Assembly (NCBI RefSeq): GCF_001017575.1
Contig: NZ_CP011372.1
Span: forward strand, 124,001-188,000
Source: Campylobacter lari
Lineage (GTDB): Bacteria > Campylobacterota > Campylobacteria > Campylobacterales > Campylobacteraceae
Direction: 5' to 3'
Length of the DNA stretch: 64,000 nt
Shown: piece by piece, positions 1 to 10,401 of the stretch
Layout of the letters: every line of letters starts with the position of its first letter
Numbering within the stretch: the first letter of the stretch is position 1
Notes under the pieces: model-generated
What the model was told of the DNA's origin: nothing
Database searches by the model: none
Seen by the model: the letters and a program-made list of their open reading frames with translations, nothing else
Made by a program: the position numbers and the translations under genes

Positions 1-743
1 CATTTTTCTTAGGAGGAATTTTTGGGATCATTTCTGCTTATTTGCGTAAATTTTTAAGAGAAACTCCTGTTTTTGAGCAAATGAAAAAAGATAAAGCCTT
101 AGAAAAATTCCCTTTAAAAGAAGTATTTAAAAAAGCCAAGTTGGGCGTTGTGCTTTCTATGTTAATAACTTGGGTTTTAACTGCTTGTATTGTTGTGATG
201 ATTTTGATTATACCTTCTTTTATGGCAAAAATTTTAAGTATTGATGCAAGCATTCAAACTTACATGCAAATGCTTGGCATAGTTGTACTTGTAATTGGCT
301 GTATATTAAGTGGAATTTTGGCTGATAAAATAGGCATAGTGAAAGCTTGTGTGGTTTTTTCATTAGGATTTTTCTTAACTTGCTTGTTTTATTTTAATGC
401 TCTTTATACTAAAACACCTGATTTTAATACAGTGAGCGTGTGTTATTTAAGTGCTTGTTTTTTTGCCGGAGTGATGAATTTTTGTCCTTTAATGATGAGT
501 GAAGTATTTGATGCTAAGATTAAATTTTCAGGACTTAGTTTTTCATATAATATAGCTTATGCATTAGCTGGTGGTTTTACTCCACAACTTGCTTTATTTT
601 TGCACACCATTGCTTTAGCAAATTTAGAAAATATTACTCGTTTTTCTTTGGGATTTTATATGTTAGCTATGGCTATAATCTCACTTATTTGTGCTTTGAT
701 GTTTAAATATCTTAGTAATACCCAACGCACATACTCTCAGTGA
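1..743 (+). CDS. MFS transporter, metabolite:H+ symporter (ProP-like) family, C-terminal part
   Basis: The reading frame is open from the left edge of the window, so the 5' half of the gene is missing; about 246 codons are visible. It starts inside a membrane segment (GGIFGIISAY) followed by the cytoplasmic linker RKFLRETPVFEQ, the usual central-loop sequence of ProP/KgtP-type MFS symporters. About six hydrophobic segments follow, with a loop GILADKIG resembling MFS motif A. It is therefore the C-terminal half of a 12-TM inner-membrane proton symporter for an organic acid or osmolyte. The substrate cannot be read from the sequence. Its last codons overlap the convergent gene that ends at 712. 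Confidence 0.85.
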   Translation, partial: FFLGGIFGIISAYLRKFLRETPVFEQMKKDKALEKFPLKEVFKKAKLGVVLSMLITWVLTACIVVMILIIPSFMAKILSIDASIQTYMQMLGIVVLVIGCILSGILADKIGIVKACVVFSLGFFLTCLFYFNALYTKTPDFNTVSVCYLSACFFAGVMNFCPLMMSEVFDAKIKFSGLSFSYNIAYALAGGFTPQLALFLHTIALANLENITRFSLGFYMLAMAIISLICALMFKYLSNTQRTYSQ

Positions 744-1188
744 TTTTAATACGCTTTTCCAAAGGAGTGGGGCTAAAAAAATGGCATTTTTCGATATAAA
801 TATTATAATTATAATCTAGCTTTAAAAGATCGTAAAATGCCTTTAAATTTACAAATTTAACTCCGCATACTTCTTTTATATCTAAGATTTTATAAATTTG
901 AGAATTATTTTTTTCTACTAAATGAGATGGAGCTAAAGTAGTGAATGAGCAAAAGGCACTTGCTAATACATAGCCGCTTAAATTTTCACATTTTTGTATA
1001 AGATGTTGGTGTTTTTTTAAAACACTTTTTTTGTGTAAAAATACCACTCTTGTACCTTGATAGCGTGCTGCTTGAATATTTTTCCAAAATTTATAAGCGT
1101 TTTTAGAGATATTTGCTAATTGGTGTAATTGCACATTTAAAACATAATCATCCAAGAACTGATTAGGCGGTAAAATGGTATAAGTCAT
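712..1188 (-). CDS. Hypothetical protein, 158 aa
   Basis: I do not recognise this gene. The 158-aa product has no signal peptide or membrane segment. It is basic and rich in Lys, Tyr and Asn. A stretch near residues 18-40 (YVLNVQLHQLANISKNAYKFWKNI) could form a helix-turn-helix, which would fit a small DNA-binding protein, but this is weak. The gene is divergent from the ctb haemoglobin gene, with a 107-bp shared upstream region, and overlaps the 3' end of the MFS gene by about 32 bp. The frame stays open over its full length and codon use resembles its neighbours, so it is probably real. Confidence 0.6.
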   Translation of the reverse strand: MTYTILPPNQFLDDYVLNVQLHQLANISKNAYKFWKNIQAARYQGTRVVFLHKKSVLKKHQHLIQKCENLSGYVLASAFCSFTTLAPSHLVEKNNSQIYKILDIKEVCGVKFVNLKAFYDLLKLDYNYNIYIEKCHFFSPTPLEKRIKITESMCVGYY

Positions 1189-1295
1189 AGTTTTTCTTTA
1201 GCTTTATTTTTAAAATTATACTAAAAATTGATTTTTGTTTATATTTTTAATCCATAAATTTAATACAATAAGTAAAAAATATTTTAAGGAAAAGT

Positions 1296-1679
1296 ATGAA
1301 ATTTGAAACTATTAATCATGATGGTATTAAAAAACTTATGGATGTTTTTTATGCAAAAGTTAGGGTAGATAAAGATTTAGGACCTATTTTTAATGAGAAA
1401 ATTGGTACAGATGATGAGAGTTGGAAAAAACATAAAGAAAAAATAGCAAGTTTTTGGGCTGGAATGTTTTTAGCTGATCCAAGTTATAGTGGTTCACCTT
1501 TGAGAGCCCATCATGAATTACCTCCATTTCCTAGAGAATTTTTTGATATTTGGCTTAATTTATTTGATGAGAGTTTGCAAGAAGTTTTTGAAGATGAACC
1601 AAGAAGTATCATTATAGAAAGAGCTAGAATGATAGCTCAAAGATTTCAAATGATTATTTATGATCATAGATTTGCTTAA
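1296..1679 (+). CDS. ctb: Group III truncated haemoglobin Ctb
   Basis: The 127-aa product matches Campylobacter Ctb in length and key residues. Tyr19 (B10), His46 (E7), His72 (F8, proximal haem ligand, in LRAHHELPPFP) and Trp86 (G8) are all present at the numbers known for C. jejuni Ctb. Ctb is a cytoplasmic haem protein tied to oxygen handling and the nitrosative-stress response. The ATG follows AAGGAAAAGT. In C. jejuni ctb is controlled by NssR through a TTAAC...GTTAA palindrome; I see no such box in the 107 bp upstream, only AT-rich DNA with a possible -10 (TACAAT, 1264-1269). A bidirectional hairpin overlaps its stop codon. Confidence 0.95.
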   Translation: MKFETINHDGIKKLMDVFYAKVRVDKDLGPIFNEKIGTDDESWKKHKEKIASFWAGMFLADPSYSGSPLRAHHELPPFPREFFDIWLNLFDESLQEVFEDEPRSIIIERARMIAQRFQMIIYDHRFA

Positions 1680-1697
1680 GAGTTTAAAAACTCTTAG
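1676..1697. terminator. Bidirectional terminator between ctb and the AMIN-domain gene
   Basis: Inverted repeat TAAGAGTTT / AAACTCTTA (1677-1685 and 1688-1696) with a 2-base centre. It overlaps the ctb stop codon and the stop codon of the convergent minus-strand gene, so one hairpin can serve both transcripts. Confidence 0.6.
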
Positions 1698-2366
1698 CGG
1701 TAGTTAAATGTGTGTAAATTTTCACTATGTGAATATTGATAGCTGTATTTTCCATCAAGATATATAACCAAGCGATAATACCCTTTATGTGATCCAAATA
1801 CAACTTTTCTAACCTTTGCTGTATTTACCTGTAGTGTTTTGGTATTGAAATTTTGTTTTTTAGCAAAATCTATAATAATTTTAGTTGGATCTCCTATAGA
1901 TAAATGTCTTAGTATTTTATCTTGGGTTTTGATATTGATTTTATTGTTGTAAAAACCAATGGAGATAAAATTATAAATATTTCCACTAAAAAGAGGTGTT
2001 TCTATGTTTAAAGTAGTATTGCTTTCTTCTGTTTTTGAGTTTTTATTTCCTTGTTTTTGTGGTACGGTTACAGATACATCAAGTATAGGCGTGGCATTTG
2101 GACTTTTAGTTTTTATAAATGAGTAGGTATCATGCCAATTAATACTTTTGTATATATCTAGAGTAGTTTGTTCTTCAGAGCCATCAAGGTTAATATAGGT
2201 AATGGTAATATTTTTTAAAATTCTCGCATTGGAATTAAAGTTAAAATCTTGTCTTTGAAAAGGACTAAGTTTGGCAAATTCGGTGTTTTGTTGTTCTATA
2301 TTATTATCAAAAGGATTGTCTTTTGCGTTTAAAAGCACACAAGATAATAAAAGCAGTATAAAAAAA

Positions 2367-2377
<11 letters not shown>
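1694..2377 (-). CDS. AMIN-domain periplasmic protein, probable CgpA glycoprotein homologue
   Basis: The 227-aa product begins with a signal peptide (MRINFFILLLLSCVLLNA-K). The C-terminal ~90 residues (GDPTKIIIDFAKK ... RKVVFGSHKGYYRLVIYLDGKY) look like an AMIN domain, a fold that targets periplasmic proteins to envelope structures. The position downstream of recA-eno and a small membrane protein matches C. jejuni Cj1670c (CgpA), an N-glycoprotein. The protein carries ESNTT near residue 118, which fits the Campylobacter PglB sequon D/E-X-N-X-S/T. Its start overlaps the end of the upstream small gene by 11 bp, so the two are probably co-translated. The name CgpA rests on synteny and domain, not on an alignment. 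Confidence 0.8.
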
Positions 2378-4926
<2,549 letters not shown>

Positions 4927-4956
4927 GCTTATTAATCCTTTTATAATATGTTTAAA

Positions 4957-4962
4957 ATTGTA
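4957..4962 (-). promoter_or_regulatory. recA: Probable sigma-70 -10 box for recA-eno
   Basis: The minus strand reads TTGATACAATTTT, giving the hexamer TACAAT 31-36 bases before the recA ATG. The upstream DNA is T-rich, as usual for Campylobacter sigma-70 promoters, which lack a conserved -35. Confidence 0.5.
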
Positions 4963-5003
4963 TCAAAAAGAAATTTAATATAAGTTTTTATTTTGAATTT
5001 TGC

Positions 5004-5009
5004 TAAAAT
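5004..5009 (+). promoter_or_regulatory. Probable extended -10 box for mqnD
   Basis: TGCTAAAAT (5001-5009) is an extended -10 element, 26 bases before the chosen ATG at 5036. Confidence 0.45.
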
Positions 5010-5035
5010 ACTTTTTTAAATTTTTAAGGAAAAAA

Positions 5036-5899
5036 ATGAATAAAAAAATTAGCGTAGCGCACTCTCCTGATGCTGATGATATTTTTATGTATATGGCGAT
5101 TAAATTTGGTTGGGTTGGGAATGCTTATGAGTATGAAAATACAGCTTTAGATATACAAACTTTAAATGAACTTGCATTGCAAAATATATACGATGTTAGT
5201 GCGATATCTTTTGCGCTTTATCCTTTGATAGCTAGTGAATATGCTTTGTTAAAAACTGCTGTGAGTTTTGGCGAGGGTTATGGACCAAAGCTTATTAAGA
5301 AAAAAGATAAAAAATTAAAGCCAAATTTTAAAGTTGCTTTGAGTGGAGCGCACACTACTAATGCTTTAATTTTTCGTATAAAATACCCACAAGCTAGGAT
5401 AGTTTATAAGAATTTTTTAGAGATTGAAAAGGCTGTTTTAGAAGATGAGGTTGATGCGGGAGTGCTTATACATGAGAGTATTTTAGAGTTTGATTCTAGT
5501 TTATGTGTTGAGGCTGAACTTTGGGATATTTGGCAAGAATTAGCCAAAGATGATTTGCCTTTGCCTTTGGGTGGTATGGCGCTTAGAAGATCTTTGCCAC
5601 TTAATGATGCAATAGCGGTTGAAAAAGATTTGATTAAAGCAGTAGAAGTAGCCGATCATAATAGAAAAATTTTAGCCTCTATGCTTTTAGAGCGTAATTT
5701 AATACGCGTTGATGCGCAAAAACTTGATGTGTATTTGAATTTATATGCAAATAAAAACTCTATAAATATGAATGATAAACAATACAATGCCATAGATAAG
5801 CTTTTTGAGCTTGGATTTAATCATGGATTTTATGAGAAATTAATAAAAAGCAAAGATTATCTTATACCTAGTGAGTATGAAGAATTTAGAAATTCTTGA
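5036..5899 (+). CDS. mqnD: 1,4-dihydroxy-6-naphthoate synthase (MqnD), futalosine pathway
   Basis: The 287-aa product starts MNKKISVAHSPDADDIFMY, the MqnD-type opening of this periplasmic-binding-protein-like fold (SP-x-DD/ND-F pattern). It continues with GEGYGPKLI, VALSGAHTTNAL, DAGVLIHES and LPLPLGGMALRR, all typical of MqnA/MqnD enzymes. MqnD converts cyclic dehypoxanthine futalosine to 1,4-dihydroxy-6-naphthoate on the way to menaquinone. The frame opens at 5000, but the ATG at 5036 has a proper TAAGGA site 7-8 bases upstream, so I chose it. The pfs gene in the same window supplies another step of the pathway. fliQ follows after 26 bp. Confidence 0.85.
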   Translation: MNKKISVAHSPDADDIFMYMAIKFGWVGNAYEYENTALDIQTLNELALQNIYDVSAISFALYPLIASEYALLKTAVSFGEGYGPKLIKKKDKKLKPNFKVALSGAHTTNALIFRIKYPQARIVYKNFLEIEKAVLEDEVDAGVLIHESILEFDSSLCVEAELWDIWQELAKDDLPLPLGGMALRRSLPLNDAIAVEKDLIKAVEVADHNRKILASMLLERNLIRVDAQKLDVYLNLYANKNSINMNDKQYNAIDKLFELGFNHGFYEKLIKSKDYLIPSEYEEFRNS

Positions 5900-5925
5900 T
5901 AGAATTTAAATTTTAAGGAGAAAAT

Positions 5926-6192
5926 ATGGAAAGTACTTTAGTAGCCTTGGGTGTACAAACTTTTAAAATCACACTTATGCTTTCTTTACCTATGCTTTTA
6001 GCAGGGCTTATCGCAGGGCTTATTATAAGTATTTTTCAAGCTGTAACGCAAATTAATGAAGCTACGCTTTCTTTTGTGCCAAAAATTTTACTTGTTGTCG
6101 TGGTGATAGTATTTTTAATGCCTTGGATGATAAGTTCTATGATAGATTTTACAACGAATATTTTAAATCAAATTCCAAGTTTTATTCGATGA
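5926..6192 (+). CDS. fliQ: Flagellar export apparatus protein FliQ
   Basis: FliQ (88 aa) has two hydrophobic segments (about residues 13-40 and 50-75). It carries the family pattern LPMLLAGLIAGLIISIFQAVTQINEATLSFVPKI (given as a region, residues 20-53). It forms part of the FliPQR gate of the flagellar type III export apparatus in the inner membrane. A strong TTAAGGAG site precedes the ATG. Its stop codon overlaps the murB start (ATGA), coupling the two genes as in C. jejuni Cj1675-Cj1676. Confidence 0.96.
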   Translation: MESTLVALGVQTFKITLMLSLPMLLAGLIAGLIISIFQAVTQINEATLSFVPKILLVVVVIVFLMPWMISSMIDFTTNILNQIPSFIR

Positions 6193-6965
6193 TTATTGAT
6201 TTTTCTAAGTATTCTTCTGTGCGTATAGGCGCGAGCTTTGAAGTGCAAGTACTTGAAGAGCCTTGTGAATTTGATGGTTTTTTAATAGGTGGGGCAAATA
6301 ATCTTTTAATCTCTCCAAAACCCAAAAAACTTGGAATTTTAGGGAAAAGTTTTGATTATATTAAAATTTTAGAGCAAAATGAAAAAGGTATGTTTTTAGA
6401 GATAGGCTCTAGCGTGAAATCTTTTAAAATGTATCATTTTGCTAAAGAAAATAACCTAAAAGGCTTTGAGTTTTTAAGAAATATCCCAGGGACTTTGGGT
6501 GGTATTTTAAAAATGAATGCAGGATTAAAAGATGAGGATATTAGTAAAAACTTAATCAGCATTTGCACTTTTAATCAAGAAATTTTAAAACAAAACATCG
6601 CTTTTGCTTATAGGTTTAATCCTATTAAAGAAGTAATGTTTAGTGCGAAGTTTTTTTTAGAATATGGATTTGACCCAGTTAAAGATGAGCTTTTAAAAAA
6701 TGCAAGAAAAAATCAACCCAAAGGCGCTAGCTTTGGCTCTATTTTTAAAAATCCAAAAAACGATCATGCAGGAAGGTTGATAGAAGCAGTTAATCTTAAA
6801 GGTTTTAGTAAAAATGATGCGATGTTTAGCAATGAACATGCAAATTTCTTAATCAATAAAAAACATGCTAGTTTTGATGATGCTTTATTTTTGATAGAGC
6901 TTGCTAAAAAAAGAGTTTTTGAAAAATTTGGGATTGTTTTAGAAGAAGAAGTGGTGATTATATAG
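6189..6965 (+). CDS. murB: UDP-N-acetylenolpyruvoylglucosamine reductase (MurB)
   Basis: MurB is an FAD enzyme that reduces UDP-GlcNAc-enolpyruvate to UDP-MurNAc in peptidoglycan precursor synthesis. FAD-binding sequences GGANNLLI, NIPGTLGG and MNAGL, and the C-terminal FGSIFKNPKNDHAGRLIEA, are visible. The frame extends upstream to 6123 inside fliQ, but the ATG at 6189, overlapping the fliQ TGA, gives 258 aa and the expected N-terminus. The gene ends convergently with an 8-bp overlap of the next minus-strand gene. Confidence 0.96.
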   Translation: MIIDFSKYSSVRIGASFEVQVLEEPCEFDGFLIGGANNLLISPKPKKLGILGKSFDYIKILEQNEKGMFLEIGSSVKSFKMYHFAKENNLKGFEFLRNIPGTLGGILKMNAGLKDEDISKNLISICTFNQEILKQNIAFAYRFNPIKEVMFSAKFFLEYGFDPVKDELLKNARKNQPKGASFGSIFKNPKNDHAGRLIEAVNLKGFSKNDAMFSNEHANFLINKKHASFDDALFLIELAKKRVFEKFGIVLEEEVVII

Positions 6966-7608
6966 TATTTTTAATATCTTCATAAACAATTGTAGCTATT
7001 TCTTGGACTAATTCTTGATAAGATTTCTTTTTATCATTTGTGCTAAATTGAGTATTGATAGTAAGGATTTTATGATCTTTTAGTTTTTTTGTTTTGGCAT
7101 TAAAAAGTTTGTACTCTATGTCAGCTTTGACTTCAAAATTGGAAAAAAGCAAGAAATTTTGTTGGCTTGCTTGAATGCTTTTTAAATCTAGCAAAATAAT
7201 AAAATCAGCCTTTTTAAAACGATTAAATTCTAAAAACTCATTTGCATTGATGAAATTTTTATTTGTTTGTAAGATATTTTGGCTGTTGATATAAGTTTGA
7301 TTTTCTTTTTGACTAAGTAAGGCAAAATTATTTTGCTCATTTAAAATAGCACTTAATGCTTTTAGCGTGTCTTTTGCCATGGTTTTAGCATCGATTTTTA
7401 AGTTTGAAAAATAAAAATTATATTCTTTTTTGTAGCTTGGCACTAAAGCTAAGGTGTTAATGTGTGAGAGTTTATCATAATTTATATTTTGTTCAAGATT
7501 GATGATATTAAAATCATCGTTATTTTGTAATTTGACGATTTTTTTATTCGCAAAAGAGTTAGCATAAATAGCACTTAAAAAACAAAAAAATATTAAAAAA
7601 AATCTCAC
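6958..7608 (-). CDS. Hypothetical exported protein, 216 aa
   Basis: I do not recognise the family. The product has a signal peptide (MRFFLIFFCFLSAIYANSFA), no lipobox and no further membrane segment, so it is probably periplasmic. The body alternates beta-rich stretches (HINTLALVPSY, KADFIILLDLKSI, FEVKADIEYKLFNA) with an amphipathic C-terminal helix. The arrangement vaguely recalls lipoproteins that assemble on outer-membrane complexes, but I cannot name one. Its start overlaps the cysQ stop by one base, so it is co-transcribed with cysQ. Codon use matches its neighbours. Confidence 0.7.
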   Translation of the reverse strand: MRFFLIFFCFLSAIYANSFANKKIVKLQNNDDFNIINLEQNINYDKLSHINTLALVPSYKKEYNFYFSNLKIDAKTMAKDTLKALSAILNEQNNFALLSQKENQTYINSQNILQTNKNFINANEFLEFNRFKKADFIILLDLKSIQASQQNFLLFSNFEVKADIEYKLFNAKTKKLKDHKILTINTQFSTNDKKKSYQELVQEIATIVYEDIKNTI

Positions 7609-8366
7609 TAAAAACCTTTTAATTTAAATTCATTCTTAGCAAAAGCTATAAAACTTGGAAGTTTAAAATCAGGACTATTGTAATCCAAGACCTTTTTGTC
7701 AAAATCATATAAAATTCCACCATTTTGTTTGACTAAAAAATCTCCCGCAGCTATATCCCAAGCTTTTGGGCCACCAAAACGTGGGTAAATTCCAGCTTTT
7801 GCTTCAAGTAAATATACAAACTTTAAAGCAGATGAAACCTTAATGCCTTCAAGATGATTTTGAATAAAAAAATCTTCATTATTATCATGATTTTTAGAGT
7901 AGAGGGCTATATTTTTAACCTTTTCGTATTGCTCTAAACTAAGATTTAAAATTTCATTATTTTTATAAACTTTAGTATGAATATGTGCATAATAAAATGC
8001 ATGATTTTCCACATCACCTATGAGCGAAAGCACAGGGGTGTTTTTGTGGATTAATGCGATTAAAACACAATATTCTTTATCTTTTTTAGCGTAAGATTTA
8101 GTGCCATCAAGAGGGTCTATAAGCCAAAAATACTCTAAATTTTTTCTTTCTTCATAAGAGAGTATATTTTCTTCAGAGCATATAGCTATATCGCTTGAAG
8201 CTAAAATCTCACTAATAGCTTCATTAGATTTTATATCAGCTAAACCTACTGGAGAATCATCATCTTTAAGCCACAAGGTATTTTTGTCTTTATATTCAAG
8301 CAATACTTTTGAGGCTTCCTTGCCCGCTTTTAAGGCTAATTCTAAAAGTGTGTCTAAATTTTTCAT
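7608..8366 (-). CDS. cysQ: 3'(2'),5'-bisphosphate nucleotidase CysQ / inositol monophosphatase family
   Basis: The 252-aa protein belongs to the Li+-sensitive, Mg2+-dependent phosphatase family. The metal-binding motif DPLDGT lies at residues 84-89, an upstream acidic site (SEEN) at about 64-67, and the C-terminal WDIAAGDFLVKQNGG motif is complete. CysQ hydrolyses PAP and PAPS from sulfate assimilation; an inositol-phosphatase activity cannot be excluded. There is no ribosome binding site before the ATG. Instead a -10 box ends six bases upstream, suggesting a leaderless mRNA. The downstream exported-protein gene overlaps by one base. Confidence 0.88.
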   Translation of the reverse strand: MKNLDTLLELALKAGKEASKVLLEYKDKNTLWLKDDDSPVGLADIKSNEAISEILASSDIAICSEENILSYEERKNLEYFWLIDPLDGTKSYAKKDKEYCVLIALIHKNTPVLSLIGDVENHAFYYAHIHTKVYKNNEILNLSLEQYEKVKNIALYSKNHDNNEDFFIQNHLEGIKVSSALKFVYLLEAKAGIYPRFGGPKAWDIAAGDFLVKQNGGILYDFDKKVLDYNSPDFKLPSFIAFAKNEFKLKGF

Positions 8367-8372
8367 AAAAAA

Positions 8373-8380
8373 AGTATAGC
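8373..8380 (-). promoter_or_regulatory. cysQ: Extended -10 box placing the cysQ transcript start at its ATG
   Basis: The minus strand reads TGCTATACT, then six T residues, then ATG. The hexamer TATACT (8378-8373) is therefore only 6 bases from the start codon, so transcription would begin at or next to the A of ATG. Confidence 0.6.
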
Positions 8381-8395
8381 AGTTTTATATAAATA

Positions 8396-8420
8396 CTTAG
8401 TAGAGTTATTTTCTACTAAG
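8396..8420 (-). terminator. Terminator of the bioB-antiporter transcript
   Basis: Inverted repeat CTTAGTAGA / TCTACTAAG (8396-8404 and 8412-8420) with a 7-base loop. It overlaps the antiporter stop codon and lies just upstream of the cysQ promoter. Confidence 0.6.
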
Positions 8421-9584
8421 ATTATTGATAAATTTAATTAAACTAATAGCCAAAATTGCTTCAAGTAAAGCAGTAAGCACTAGCCCTGAGTATATATCTT
8501 GAGTGATGATATTAGTTTGATAAGAAAGCGTAGCTACTGCGATGAGTAAGGTTAATGGCATAGAATGACTTAGGCCAAATAAAAAGGTGTTTTTTAAGCC
8601 AAGTATTTTTACAAAAGTCATAGCACAAAGTATTCTTAGTCCTATCATAAAGGCAGTTAGCGAAAAAGCTATGAGTAAAACTTGAGGGTTTAAAAGCATT
8701 TGAAGCTTAAAGCTTGAGCCTATATAGATGAAAAATATAGGGATTAAAAAGCCATAGCCAAAACTAGAAAGTTTATGCTCTAAGTCTTTTTTGTGATCAA
8801 AAAAAGTAGCTATAAATGAACCTGCTATAAAAGCTCCAAGTGCAACTTCAAGTTTAAAATAAATCATAATCGCAACTATGGCTATGAAAATTGCCATGCA
8901 AAATCTTATATCTTTTTCGTTTTGATCTTGCCAAGGCATGAGTATGGTTTTAAGCTGTGGATACCACCAAAAAAGTACTTCTAAAAATTTAAATCCAAAA
9001 ATACAAAGTGCTAAAAATCCCACTAAATACAATAAATTTTGAGTGAGCGAGAAAAGATCGGCTCCTTTTCCCAAAAAAGCTGCAGCTATGGTAAGTAAAA
9101 CTATGCTTACAACTTCAGCCAAAGTGGCCACTACCATGGATACATTAAGCCATTCACAGTTTTTACCAAAGTCTCTATAAAGCGTTGAGAGTAAACCCAC
9201 ACTCATAACAGGTATAATAATAACAAAAATATAAGAAATATCTATACTTTCAACCGCTAAAATACTAAAAGTATATAAAAGTATGATGTAGATAAAAGCT
9301 TTGTTAAGCAAGCTTCTTTCAGTGTTTAAAAAGGTTTTAAGATTAATCTCCATACCCGCAATAAACATAAGATAATAAAACCCTGCATTAGCAAAAAGCT
9401 TAAAATTCTCACTTTCTCCTATGAAACCCAAAAATCCTATAAAAGAGCCAAGCATGATTTCAGTGGCTGAAAGTGGGAGTTTTAAAAATTTAGCAATATA
9501 AGGTGAGGTTAGTAAACATCCTGCTACGACTAATAAAATTTTTAAATCCGTAGCAGCTTGAGCATCAATGGCATGAGCTAGCAA
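8406..9584 (-). CDS. Cation:proton antiporter (CPA2/KefB-type membrane domain)
   Basis: The 392-aa protein is almost entirely membrane-embedded, with roughly 11-12 hydrophobic segments. CPA2-like sequences include LKLPLSATEIMLGSFIGFLG, FANAGFYYLMFIAGMEINLK, VALGAFIAGSFIATFFDHKKDL and a C-terminal GLSHSMPLTLLIAV. It ends after the membrane domain and lacks a TrkA-N domain, so it is a NapA-like antiporter rather than a full KefB/C channel. Ion specificity is unknown. It overlaps the 3' end of bioB by 20 bp; the same bioB-transporter pair occurs in C. jejuni (Cj1685c-Cj1684c). Confidence 0.85.
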   Translation of the reverse strand: MLAHAIDAQAATDLKILLVVAGCLLTSPYIAKFLKLPLSATEIMLGSFIGFLGFIGESENFKLFANAGFYYLMFIAGMEINLKTFLNTERSLLNKAFIYIILLYTFSILAVESIDISYIFVIIIPVMSVGLLSTLYRDFGKNCEWLNVSMVVATLAEVVSIVLLTIAAAFLGKGADLFSLTQNLLYLVGFLALCIFGFKFLEVLFWWYPQLKTILMPWQDQNEKDIRFCMAIFIAIVAIMIYFKLEVALGAFIAGSFIATFFDHKKDLEHKLSSFGYGFLIPIFFIYIGSSFKLQMLLNPQVLLIAFSLTAFMIGLRILCAMTFVKILGLKNTFLFGLSHSMPLTLLIAVATLSYQTNIITQDIYSGLVLTALLEAILAISLIKFINNLSRK

Positions 9585-10401
9585 AGCTAAATCCCATTTG
9601 TTTTAGTTTTTGTATGTCTTTGCTAGGTTCTTCGCCTTTAGTTGTAAGATAATCACCCACTACTATAGCACTAGCTCCTGCGTTAAAAATTTCATATTGC
9701 CTTTCTTTTAACACTACCTCTCTACCACCTGCTACCATGATATGTGCATTTGGTAAGTCTTTTTTAGTATCTTTGATGATATTTAACGCCTCATCAGGAT
9801 CAAGTAAAGCTTGCTTGAGTTTTAAATTTTCATTTGGTATGAAAAAATTAATAGGCGAGGAAAAAGGATCAAGCTCTTTTAAACTTGCTCTAAAACTTTT
9901 TCTATCAGCTTCACTTTCTCCAAGACCATAAATTCCACCACAGCAAAGCATTAAACCTGCTTCTTTAGCATAAAGATTAGTTTGAAATCTTTGCTCCCAA
10001 GTATGTGTAGAACAAATGCTTGGGAAAAATTCTTTGGAAGTTTCTAGATTATGATTATAAGAAAAAATCCCTGCTTTTTTTAATTCTTTGAGTTGTTCTA
10101 AATTTGCTATGCCATTACAAGCTATGAGTAAAAGTCCTTCTACTTCTTTTTGCACCGCATGAGCTACTTTGCACACATACTCAAGTTTTTCATCATCAAG
10201 CCCAGCTCCTGCTGTGACCAAACAAAAGCCCAAAGCCTCATTTTTTTTTGCCATTTTAGCTTCTAAAACAATTTGGTCTATATCTTTTCTTTTATATTTG
10301 TTGATATTAGTTTTCACATGAGCACTTTGAGTGCAGTATTTACAGTCCTCACCGCACCCTCCACTTGCTATATTAGATATAGCACAAAGCATGATTTGCA
10401 T
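9565..10401 (-). CDS. bioB: Biotin synthase BioB
   Basis: A radical-SAM enzyme of 278 aa that inserts sulfur into dethiobiotin. The [4Fe-4S] motif C16-x3-C20-x2-C23 (GCGEDCKYCTQSA) binds S-adenosylmethionine. Downstream motifs YNHNLETSKEFF, CCGGIYGLGES and MVAGGREVVL are standard for BioB. At 278 aa it is shorter than the E. coli enzyme (346 aa) because the N-terminal extension is missing, as in C. jejuni. It overlaps topA upstream by one base and the antiporter gene downstream by 20 bp. Confidence 0.95.
   Translation of the reverse strand: MQIMLCAISNIASGGCGEDCKYCTQSAHVKTNINKYKRKDIDQIVLEAKMAKKNEALGFCLVTAGAGLDDEKLEYVCKVAHAVQKEVEGLLLIACNGIANLEQLKELKKAGIFSYNHNLETSKEFFPSICSTHTWEQRFQTNLYAKEAGLMLCCGGIYGLGESEADRKSFRASLKELDPFSSPINFFIPNENLKLKQALLDPDEALNIIKDTKKDLPNAHIMVAGGREVVLKERQYEIFNAGASAIVVGDYLTTKGEEPSKDIQKLKQMGFSFASSCH

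Noticed and set aside
712-1188. The 158-aa gene as a remnant of a mobile element
   Set aside because: No flanking repeats or neighbouring mobility genes, and base composition matches the surroundings.
5000-5035. Upstream start of mqnD at 5000
   Set aside because: The extra residues are encoded by the promoter and leader region; the ATG at 5036 has a proper ribosome binding site and the family N-terminus.
5880-5897. Small inverted repeat AAGAATTT/AAATTCTT at the end of mqnD as a terminator
   Set aside because: Weak AT-only stem without a following T run, and fliQ begins 26 bp after the stop; co-transcription is more likely.
6123-6188. Upstream extension of murB into fliQ
   Set aside because: The ATG at 6189 gives the normal 258-aa protein and an ATGA overlap. 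The extension is out-of-frame fliQ sequence.
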